From Flavobacterium anhuiense (lineage in GTDB: Bacteria > Bacteroidota > Bacteroidia > Flavobacteriales > Flavobacteriaceae): a stretch of DNA of 64,000 nt. The notes beneath the pieces were generated by a model. The model was not told the origin of the DNA. It searched no databases and was given only the letters and a program-made list of their open reading frames with translations. Positions 45,453-52,658 of this stretch are shown here, piece by piece; position 1 is the stretch's first letter; every line of letters starts with the position of its first letter. Location of the stretch: the NCBI RefSeq assembly GCF_004151235.1, contig NZ_JUIV01000015.1:62001-126000 (forward strand), read 5' to 3'. The translations under genes were made by a program, and so were the position numbers.

Positions 45453-47399
45453 ATGAACAGTTACAATGAAAATCTGCATTCTAGTGTATTGTCATCATTA
45501 GAAAGTCAGGAGATGACCAAAAAACAATTGAGTTCACAATTGAGCACTTCAATGTTTACTCTTTATTATGCCGAGGGAGCTGAAATTGTTGCGCAGGAAA
45601 AACTCGATGCAACAACCAAAATGTACAAAGAACAGCAACATATAAATAATGTAGTTGTTAAGAATAAGAACATGGCAGACAACTTGCTATTATCTGCAAA
45701 TCAGCAAAAAACGTATGTCACACAAGCCGTTAGCAATATGGCGGTTTGTGCCTCTAACATTCAAATTGCCTCAAATTCTATTGTGCGTTTGGCAAGTGAT
45801 ATCGGAAGCATTTATAGCATTATTAATGCTGCAGATTATGGAACTCAAATTTACCAGCAGGCTCTTGAGGCGTACAATCTGATTAACAAAACGGCTTACA
45901 TCGCTGAACAGACTTCGCAGTTTGCTATGGAATCTACAGCGTCGATTGCTGAAGTTTCAACCTCAACAGTTGCTGACGGCGCTAAGTTAACGAATACCTC
46001 TGTCAACAATTTATTGCAGGTAACAACTGCTGATTTAACAGCAACGACTGCTGTATTAACAACAGATAACGACACAAAAGCTAAAGCAAGTATTGCCACA
46101 AGAGCTGCAGAAGGCGCCATAAAATGTAGTGAGGTAGAATATGATGCTTCTAAAAAAGCATACAACTATAACAATGCATTATTTAACCAAAATTTGGTTG
46201 TAGAAGTGCCAAAACAGTTTGATCCTGCAGCAGGCACTTTTAGCGTTTCATTTGATGCTTACAGAAGTCCTTTTTCACCAGAAGACAGAGATCCAGGAAC
46301 ACAAAACAAAGGATTGGCCAATCCCGTTTTAAGCTATAATATCATTATGGTAAAAGACAGCAAAAAATCATTCTTTAGCTCTTCTAATGCAGAATTGTTG
46401 GTGGGCAATTCATCTCAATGCAAAAGTATTCCTGCTTCTCAGAATCCAGATGCCAAAGGAAAATATAAATCATCTATAGTCTACAAAGAACTTAGAGATT
46501 CTGACAATGATCCTCTTGTTCTTGGCGAAAATTATGTTGCATTTCTTTTAATCATCTTTACAGAAAACTACAAAAAAGAAATCAATACGTTTGATGAATA
46601 TCTGTCTGCTCCTTCTGAGACGTTTGCTTTAACTTATACTTTAAAAAATGCTAAGAATATAGCGAATTCTAGAGAGCAAGCTTCTGAAGATTTGTCTAAA
46701 ATCACTTTTAGTGTCGATAAAGAAGATGTATTAAAAGCAAATGAAATTGATTACAGATGTTTCTTCTTGCCTTATCCAGATGATATTGCTACAAACGAAG
46801 ATTTGGAAACTCTAGAGTACAAAATTGAAACCATGGAGTTAGAAGAAGAAATTAAAGCTGTAGACGCAGAAATTAAATCGCTTAACGAAGAGATCGAAAC
46901 CTTAAACAATTCTGCTAGTCAAGCCGACGGAGCTAAAAAAGATAAAGAAACGGATCAGGACAAACAAAAAAGCCTTAGTTTGAAAAGTGCTTTGGCCGAT
47001 GCTAAAGAAAAATTACGCATTGCAAAAAGCCAATTGACAGATTTGAATGCTAAACTGAAAGATGTTAAAGAGAAATCTCCTAAACCAGTTAAAAACAGCA
47101 ATGCTTTCTACTTCAATTTAAATTTAGCAGAAAACATTCCTGCTGGTAATTTTACCAGCGCTAAACACCACAAAGCGGCTTCTGGTCAAGAATTTAGTGT
47201 ACATATTGATACTACAACTACAGATAATTTTGGAAATCCGCTGATTGAGGATAAAAGTTATATTCCTGTTGTGTTGTCTTACTACAAAGGCAGTGAAAAC
47301 GCTAAAACCAAATACACCAACAGTCTTTCTGACTGGCAAAACACAACGCCAATACCTTATTCTACAAAAGAAAATCTGAAATCTTCATCAACCATTTAA
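45453..47399 (+). CDS. Unrecognised helical and coiled-coil eCIS-cluster protein
   Basis: I do not recognise this 648-residue protein. Residues ~1-250 are almost purely helical, rich in Ala, Ser, Thr, Gln and Asn, like a bundle or fibre stalk. Residues ~250-440 look beta-rich (FSVSFDAYRSPF, NPVLSYNIIMVKDSKKSFFSS, GENYVAFLLIIFTENYKK). Residues ~470-555 are a charged coiled coil (EEEIKAVDAEIKSLNEEIETLNN). The C-terminus repeats a beta pattern (NAFYFNLNLAENIPAGNF, DKSYIPVVLSYYKG). There is no signal peptide. The helical N-terminus resembles the following gene product. Because no Pvc13-like tail fibre is recognisable, a fibre or surface component is possible. That is inference from shape and position. 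Confidence 0.65.
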   Translation: MNSYNENLHSSVLSSLESQEMTKKQLSSQLSTSMFTLYYAEGAEIVAQEKLDATTKMYKEQQHINNVVVKNKNMADNLLLSANQQKTYVTQAVSNMAVCASNIQIASNSIVRLASDIGSIYSIINAADYGTQIYQQALEAYNLINKTAYIAEQTSQFAMESTASIAEVSTSTVADGAKLTNTSVNNLLQVTTADLTATTAVLTTDNDTKAKASIATRAAEGAIKCSEVEYDASKKAYNYNNALFNQNLVVEVPKQFDPAAGTFSVSFDAYRSPFSPEDRDPGTQNKGLANPVLSYNIIMVKDSKKSFFSSSNAELLVGNSSQCKSIPASQNPDAKGKYKSSIVYKELRDSDNDPLVLGENYVAFLLIIFTENYKKEINTFDEYLSAPSETFALTYTLKNAKNIANSREQASEDLSKITFSVDKEDVLKANEIDYRCFFLPYPDDIATNEDLETLEYKIETMELEEEIKAVDAEIKSLNEEIETLNNSASQADGAKKDKETDQDKQKSLSLKSALADAKEKLRIAKSQLTDLNAKLKDVKEKSPKPVKNSNAFYFNLNLAENIPAGNFTSAKHHKAASGQEFSVHIDTTTTDNFGNPLIEDKSYIPVVLSYYKGSENAKTKYTNSLSDWQNTTPIPYSTKENLKSSSTI

Positions 47400-47411
47400 C
47401 ACCTCAACTAT

Positions 47412-48251
47412 ATGGAAACTATATTATCACCAAGTCCTAATTTGCAGAGATACGGAATTACAGAAAAGAAAAAAGCTGAACTAGACTTGATTAAAAATCA
47501 AGTGGTTGATGCAACTGCAATTGTACAGCAGCAGCAAACCATTGTAAACTCGCTGAATGAAAAAGCAACGAGATATCAAGGTTATTTATTGGTTTCAGAA
47601 AGCAATCGTTCTCATGCTTTAAGCAATAAAAACTTAATAGATCAAGTTGTCCAAAATGCATACGATTTGGCGCTTAATTCGGAAAATGCCTTTTCAAAAA
47701 CGGCAACTGCAACTCAGGATTCAAAAAGAGTAAGCATTTGGATTAGCGATTTGATTAGCAAATTAATTTATTCTGTAGAAATAATTAATAAACTGTCTAA
47801 TCTTGTAATTCGCAAAAAAGCGCTTAATCCGTTAATTTCTGATGATTTAATTACCAGAATCAACACTGCAGGCACAGACGCAAACAATGCCGTTGCTCTT
47901 ACGCTTGTTGCTTTAAAATCTACGTTGGCAGCAGAGGCTTCTGTTCTTGAATCTGAGGAAGCAATTACTCTAGAAACTAAACAAGCTGCTAAATTGTATT
48001 TTACTTTAACAAATAGCAAATCTTTAGAAGCAACTTTGCCTGCACCATCCCCTTCTGATTCTTCTATTAGAGGATTAATATACAATGCGTATAAAAATGC
48101 TCAGATTGCTTACGAAAAGGCAAATACTGCAAATGATGAAACTGGAAGACAATTGGTTATTGCAACAAGCAATTTAAGTAAAGCGCAAATCAAGCTTCAG
48201 TCGCTTCAATCTAGTTTAGCTGCGGCAACTGCTGCGGCTTATGCTTCTTAA
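47412..48251 (+). CDS. Unrecognised all-helical eCIS-cluster protein, similar to the previous gene's N-terminus
   Basis: This 279-residue protein is Ala/Ser/Asn/Gln-rich and nearly all helical, without signal peptide or membrane segment. Its layout (long helices with NAYDLALNSENAFSKTA, SIWISDLISKLIYSVEIINKLSN, ALKSTLAAEASVLESEEAI) resembles residues ~30-250 of the protein encoded 12 bases upstream, which suggests an old duplication. The tail (LSKAQIKLQSLQSSLAAATAAAYAS) is Ala-rich. I cannot assign a family. A companion structural role for the preceding protein is likely from spacing and shape only. Confidence 0.65.
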   Translation: METILSPSPNLQRYGITEKKKAELDLIKNQVVDATAIVQQQQTIVNSLNEKATRYQGYLLVSESNRSHALSNKNLIDQVVQNAYDLALNSENAFSKTATATQDSKRVSIWISDLISKLIYSVEIINKLSNLVIRKKALNPLISDDLITRINTAGTDANNAVALTLVALKSTLAAEASVLESEEAITLETKQAAKLYFTLTNSKSLEATLPAPSPSDSSIRGLIYNAYKNAQIAYEKANTANDETGRQLVIATSNLSKAQIKLQSLQSSLAAATAAAYAS

Positions 48252-48264
48252 AATAAATTAAAAT

Positions 48265-48295
48265 GTCCACTGTTTCAATCCTGCATTCAGTGGAC
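48265..48295 (+). terminator. Intra-operon hairpin (terminator or attenuator)
   Basis: GTCCACTG and CAGTGGAC pair around a 15-base loop, and a T-rich tract follows ~11 bases later. It lies between the helical-protein genes and the gene at 48319, so it may only reduce downstream transcription. Confidence 0.45.
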
Positions 48296-48318
48296 TTTAA
48301 TTCTAATTTTTTAAGGTT

Positions 48319-49242
48319 ATGAATCATACTAACAAGAATTTTTACAGACAGTTTTATCTAAAAACAGGAGGATTTCTGCCTACAAAACCGTTGAATAAAA
48401 GTCTTTTTCCTGGTGATTATTTCCAAATCAAAAATGGCGAAATCATTCTTCTGGGAAACATTTATCGCAATGGCATTATATTGCATCACGACGCAGATAT
48501 TAGCAGCACAATTGCCTTAAATGATGCCAATTGGAATTTTAGCGATGGCATTTCAAAACCTTATTCAGGAAGATCGCTTGCACATGGTTCTATTGAAGGT
48601 GATTTTGAATTCAGCAAGCAAATACTGGCTTTTGCCCATAAAGGAAGTTTCATTTTTAAAGCCGAAGAACCAGAATCTGTAAAAATTAATAATTGGAACG
48701 AAATCCAGCAGCAGTTAATTATAAAACTAACGCAAACCTTATATTCTTTCAGAGAATTGTACGTAGTGACAGAAAGTGCAACAGCCAAAAACACTACTCT
48801 CGCTACAGCTGGGGAAGCAAATGCAGAATTGGAACTAGCTTGTGAAGCAGAAAACTTTGGTCTGACAGATATTTTTGGACATTCTAAAACCAAAACAATC
48901 CAGTCAAAAGATATTGAATATTATCATAGAGAAACCAAAAGAAAACCCGCTTATTTTAAGGCTAAAAAATTAGTCGTTCAAGACGAAAAACTATCGTATT
49001 TCATTAGTGATTTTATTGCCAGAGAAAACAATGTTAGTGCATGGACAGATTCTTTTTTTGATTCAAATTTTCATAATGATGTTGATTACAATACTCAGAT
49101 GCTTATGCAAAATGCACAAGGTTTTTATTTGGATATGCTGCAATGCAATGAGTTAAATCCGAATACGGCTTTGTTATACTTTAAATGGGCTGATGCTAAT
49201 TTGGACGATGTAGAAAAACTATTCGGAGCGTATGGAAACTAA
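48319..49242 (+). CDS. Unrecognised eCIS-cluster protein preceding the AAA ATPase
   Basis: This 307-residue protein has no signal peptide and no family I recognise. Its N-terminal half looks beta-rich (KTGGFLPTKPLNKSLFPGDYFQIKNGEIILLGNIYRNGIILHHDADIS), its middle mixed, and its end helical (DVDYNTQMLMQNAQGFYLDMLQCNELNPNTALLYFKWADANLDDVEKLFGAYGN). It overlaps the AAA ATPase gene by 11 bases, so the two are translated together and probably act together. A chaperone-adaptor for the ATPase, or a cargo, are both possible. Confidence 0.65.
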   Translation: MNHTNKNFYRQFYLKTGGFLPTKPLNKSLFPGDYFQIKNGEIILLGNIYRNGIILHHDADISSTIALNDANWNFSDGISKPYSGRSLAHGSIEGDFEFSKQILAFAHKGSFIFKAEEPESVKINNWNEIQQQLIIKLTQTLYSFRELYVVTESATAKNTTLATAGEANAELELACEAENFGLTDIFGHSKTKTIQSKDIEYYHRETKRKPAYFKAKKLVVQDEKLSYFISDFIARENNVSAWTDSFFDSNFHNDVDYNTQMLMQNAQGFYLDMLQCNELNPNTALLYFKWADANLDDVEKLFGAYGN

Positions 49243-50599
49243 TTCCAATATCACGGTTTTGTACAATGAAATGGATTGGCTGCAAATGGTAATCGATCAG
49301 GTGATTTGCAGTTATCTGCTTCAAGAAGGCCACGAAAACCGATGGCAAGATATTCCATTGCCTGAAGCCGATGAAGATACTGAAGAAAGTGTTTATTATA
49401 AAAAAATAGCGGAATGGGATCTGAATCTCTACGAAAGACTTACTCTAGCTTTGATTCTCGCTCCTCAGATTAAACCTGAAATACTAGATATTTTCTTTAG
49501 CAAAAATGCGATGTACGATCGAGGCTTTACAGAATTTGGCGGTGTTGTCAATAAAAATCATAGCGGTTTTCTGCCTACTGGCCAAACGCTTTCCTTTTTA
49601 ATTACGGCTGTTAATCCTGAATTACGTATTGAATTGCTCCATATTCTGAACACTTCTAATATTCTTGCCAAAGAACAGGTTTTAGTTTTGGAAAGTACAG
49701 AATCTAATATTCCTATTCTGAATCAGGTTCTTTCGATTAATGAACGCTGGCTAAACTTTTTCATAACGGGCACTCTGCCTAAATTGGAACATAGTGTTTC
49801 GTTTCCAGCTCAACAAATTTCGACCAATTTAAATTGGGACGATTTGGTTCTCGAAGAACATGTTATGAATCAGGTCATGGAAATTAATGCTTGGCTTAAT
49901 CATGGCGAAACTCTTATGAAAGAATGGGGTCTTGAAAACAAAATAAAACCTGGCTATCGAACCCTTTTTTACGGACCTCCTGGAACTGGAAAAACGCTTA
50001 CAGCAACTTTACTCGGAAAAAGCACAAATAGAGAAGTTTATAGAGTTGATCTTTCTATGATTGTCTCAAAATATATTGGTGAAACCGAAAAGAATCTGTC
50101 TAAAATATTTGATGTTGCACAACACAAAGATTGGATTTTATTTTTTGATGAAGCCGATGCGCTTTTCGGAAAAAGAACTACTGCCACATCTTCAAACGAT
50201 CGGCACGCCAATCAGCAAACGGGGTATTTACTGCAAAGAATCGAAGATTTCCCTGGAGTAGTTATTCTCGCATCCAATTTAAAAGAAAACATGGATGAAG
50301 CTTTCTCTAGAAGGTTTCAATCGATGATTCATTTTACAATGCCAACCGCCGAAGAAAGAATGCTATTGTGGGAAAAAGCATTTTCAGGAAAATGCCAGCT
50401 TGATCCAAATATTAATATCGAAAATATTGCTGAAGAGTATGAATTGGCTGGTGGTGCCATTATTAATGTATTGCGTTTTTGCGCTCTGGCTGCGATTCAG
50501 AAAAATGAAACTATAGTGAGTCAGCAGGATTTATTGGAAGGCATTAGACGTGAATTTAAAAAGGAGAATAAAACACTCGTGGTTACTCAAATGAATTGA
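49232..50599 (+). CDS. eCIS AAA ATPase (Pvc15-like)
   Basis: This 455-residue AAA+ ATPase is a hallmark of eCIS clusters and is required for particle assembly or cargo loading in related systems. The N-terminal ~200 residues are the eCIS-specific helical part (WDLNLYERLTLALILAPQIKPEILDIFF). The AAA domain has Walker A GPPGTGKT (248-255), Walker B ILFFDEAD (Asp306, Glu307), the sensor ILASNLKENMDEAF and the arginine finger in SRRFQ. The small C-terminal lid follows. It overlaps the upstream gene by 11 bases. Confidence 0.96.
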   Translation: METNSNITVLYNEMDWLQMVIDQVICSYLLQEGHENRWQDIPLPEADEDTEESVYYKKIAEWDLNLYERLTLALILAPQIKPEILDIFFSKNAMYDRGFTEFGGVVNKNHSGFLPTGQTLSFLITAVNPELRIELLHILNTSNILAKEQVLVLESTESNIPILNQVLSINERWLNFFITGTLPKLEHSVSFPAQQISTNLNWDDLVLEEHVMNQVMEINAWLNHGETLMKEWGLENKIKPGYRTLFYGPPGTGKTLTATLLGKSTNREVYRVDLSMIVSKYIGETEKNLSKIFDVAQHKDWILFFDEADALFGKRTTATSSNDRHANQQTGYLLQRIEDFPGVVILASNLKENMDEAFSRRFQSMIHFTMPTAEERMLLWEKAFSGKCQLDPNINIENIAEEYELAGGAIINVLRFCALAAIQKNETIVSQQDLLEGIRREFKKENKTLVVTQMN

Positions 50600-50605
50600 C
50601 GCATT

Positions 50606-51181
50606 ATGAAAAAGAACGAAAACATAAAAAAAGTTGCCGTTGCTGCACCTCAATTACATCGCCTTAAAGTGACTCTTAAAATTGGAAGCTGGAAAAAATA
50701 TTTCGATTCCAATTATGTCAACACCATCATTGCAATGGCTTTAAATGATTTCGACGACAAAATCTTTTTTTTCATAAACGGATATCTTATTACAAGCCAA
50801 AATCTTTATTTGGTTGTACAAACTACTGAAAAAAGTGTAGATGAAATGGTAAGTAAAATTGAGGCTAAGATTATTCATTTATTAAAAAACAATCCTCAAA
50901 AACTAAAAGAAAACCGTAATGAAATTTCTTTTATTGCTGATGATGAAAGTCTTTTCTACGCCGCAAGAAAACCTTTATTTAAAATATATCCTTTAGAAAA
51001 TGATCATTTGATAAAACTCATTACAGGAAAAAAAGTAAAACTCTCCTATTTTGATCAAAACCTTGAGAATTTAAAAACTATGATTCACAATCATCCTTTT
51101 TGTTCGGCAATTCATTATTTAGGCGGTATTGGCCCTGTGAAAGTCACATCGTTTAAAGATCAAATAGACTCGGAAGAGTAA
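50606..51181 (+). CDS. Unrecognised eCIS-linked protein, weakly like a degraded IS200/REP-transposase domain
   Basis: This is a 191-residue cytoplasmic protein of unknown function. Residues ~55-95 (ALNDFDDKIFFFINGYLITSQNLYLVVQTTEKSVDEMVSKIEAKIIHLLK) have the strand-loop-strand-helix rhythm of Y1/REP-associated transposases. There a motif like YxIMxNHVHLLV would be expected, but here the His-x-His pair is missing (NLYLV). If related, it is a catalytically dead derivative. It does not carry the L-x-DNR start seen in the downstream cargo candidates. It begins seven bases after the ATPase stop codon. The transposase resemblance is weak. Confidence 0.6.
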   Translation: MKKNENIKKVAVAAPQLHRLKVTLKIGSWKKYFDSNYVNTIIAMALNDFDDKIFFFINGYLITSQNLYLVVQTTEKSVDEMVSKIEAKIIHLLKNNPQKLKENRNEISFIADDESLFYAARKPLFKIYPLENDHLIKLITGKKVKLSYFDQNLENLKTMIHNHPFCSAIHYLGGIGPVKVTSFKDQIDSEE

Positions 51182-51209
51182 GCAGTTATCCAATTCAAAA
51201 AAGAAGAAA

Positions 51210-51998
51210 ATGACGCAACAACACAAAAAAATATCCGAAAATCAGACAATTGTAATTGCTGCAAATGCGACTCAAAGAAATAATACTTCCCAATTACGGG
51301 ATAATCGAGTATTCTCTGTTGTTCAAAGAAAACTTCAAGAAAAAACCTTATATAATACTACATCTATACAATTAAAAAAAGGTGATGGAGAAGAAAAAAA
51401 GAAGAAAAAAAACAAAAAGAAAAGAAAACGACAAGATTCTGAAAGCGATGAAGATAGCAGTGGCGAATTTATTCCTCCACAAGCCAAAAAACAGAAAAGA
51501 TTTCATGTTCCAACAGATATTACTGAACAAGTTATAAAAAGCACTGCTCATAAACGTGTTAATGTAAATAACAGATATGACGAAATATATACTTGTCCTG
51601 CTTGTAGACGGCCTTTAGCTTATACAAAAAAAGGAGGCAAAAAGCTGGAATTAACAAGGTATGCTTATACAAGTAAAAGCGGCAATTATCACGAGCAACG
51701 TGCTCTAGCATTAGACCATTTTCCTACTTGGGATCAACGCGAACGTGACTTGAAATCTAGAGGAGCCAGTGATAACGAAATGAAAGAAGATCACAATGAT
51801 CCAGACGGTCTTAGGGCTTTTTGCAAAGTATGCAATGAAAGCCATAAATATGAGAGAAAGAAAAAAGTCGATTATGAAAGTGATGATGACGAAGAAGGAT
51901 ACCATACATCAGATGATGAACCTGAAAATAAAGGTTTTTATAAAGATTTTCGTTATGATCCTGATTCAGGATCAGGCGGTTCTGGCATAATAGCGTAG
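51210..51998 (+). CDS. Probable eCIS cargo: HNH-type nuclease with nuclear-localization-like basic region
   Basis: This 262-residue protein is probably a toxic nuclease loaded into the particle. The N-terminus has LRDNRVFSVVQRK at 29-41, in the same register as the DUF4157 protein two genes downstream. Residues 61-75 are nearly all Lys/Arg (KKKKKNKKKRKR), like a eukaryotic nuclear-localization signal, followed by an acidic stretch. The C-terminal domain is a zinc-bound HNH-like fold: CPAC (129-132), LDHFP (Asp169, His170), FCKVCNESH (Cys205, Cys208, His212). It has no signal peptide, as expected for a particle cargo. No immunity gene is recognisable nearby. The nuclease call rests on motif layout; delivery is inferred from context. 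Confidence 0.75.
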   Translation: MTQQHKKISENQTIVIAANATQRNNTSQLRDNRVFSVVQRKLQEKTLYNTTSIQLKKGDGEEKKKKKNKKKRKRQDSESDEDSSGEFIPPQAKKQKRFHVPTDITEQVIKSTAHKRVNVNNRYDEIYTCPACRRPLAYTKKGGKKLELTRYAYTSKSGNYHEQRALALDHFPTWDQRERDLKSRGASDNEMKEDHNDPDGLRAFCKVCNESHKYERKKKVDYESDDDEEGYHTSDDEPENKGFYKDFRYDPDSGSGGSGIIA

Positions 51999-52053
51999 AA
52001 ACTATATATTCTAATATATTCCTCATCGCAATTTTAATAAAAAGAAAGGCATT

Positions 52054-52614
52054 ATGAATAGCTATAGTAAAGTTCCAAAAGAAAATGATTATCAAGGAGC
52101 GGCAACCAGTCTTACTCCTAATAGAAATACTATTGGCAACACTTTTCAGTTGGCCGATAATCGTGTTTCGTCTTCGACCTTAACCAATACCAATATTTCC
52201 GTTAGGCAATTAAAATCTAATCAAGCGATTGCCAATTTTAATTCTAATGTTGTGCAATTGGGACGGATAAATTTCACCAAAGAGCAACGCGAAAAAAAAT
52301 TAGCGGCAAATAAAAAGAGTAACGGAGGCTTTCATACCTGCACGAATTGTGGATTCCAACACAAAAAAATACACTATGCTACCTTTAAAGGAAGGAGAAT
52401 GGGCGATGGACAATTTCACGTTGATCACATACAACCTGCATCAAAAGGTGGTAAAAATAACATGAGAAACGGCAGAATTTTTTGCGGAACATGCAATACA
52501 TCCAGAGGAAACAGAGCAAATGTAGGAGTAACAGGTTTCAAGAAATATCATGCACTGCACAGAAAAAAAATTGCAAAAAATTATATGCGCAGACCAAGTA
52601 AAAAAAGAAGATAA
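52054..52614 (+). CDS. Probable eCIS cargo: second HNH nuclease with basic C-terminus
   Basis: This 186-residue protein has an N-terminal tag-like segment (FQLADNRVSSS, with LADNR at 33-37) and a classic zinc-ribbon HNH nuclease domain. The domain has HTCTNCGF (Cys96, Cys99), FHVDHIQPASKGG (Asp124, His125) and IFCGTCNTSRGNR (Cys144, Cys147), so the catalytic His and metal ligands are present. The C-terminus is strongly basic (MRRPSKKRR), again like a nuclear-localization signal. It is a different HNH subfamily from the previous gene product. Cargo status is inferred from location after the eCIS structural genes and from the shared N-terminal motif. Confidence 0.8.
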   Translation: MNSYSKVPKENDYQGAATSLTPNRNTIGNTFQLADNRVSSSTLTNTNISVRQLKSNQAIANFNSNVVQLGRINFTKEQREKKLAANKKSNGGFHTCTNCGFQHKKIHYATFKGRRMGDGQFHVDHIQPASKGGKNNMRNGRIFCGTCNTSRGNRANVGVTGFKKYHALHRKKIAKNYMRRPSKKRR

Positions 52615-52658
52615 AACTTAAATCTAAAAATAACTAATAGCATTTAAAATTAGTTTTT

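Noticed and set aside
27512..50599. Interpretation as a prophage, tailocin or T6SS
   Set aside because: There are no capsid, portal, terminase or lysis genes and no TssJLM membrane complex. DUF4255, the CIS_TMP tape measure, the eCIS-type AAA ATPase and DUF4157 favour an eCIS.
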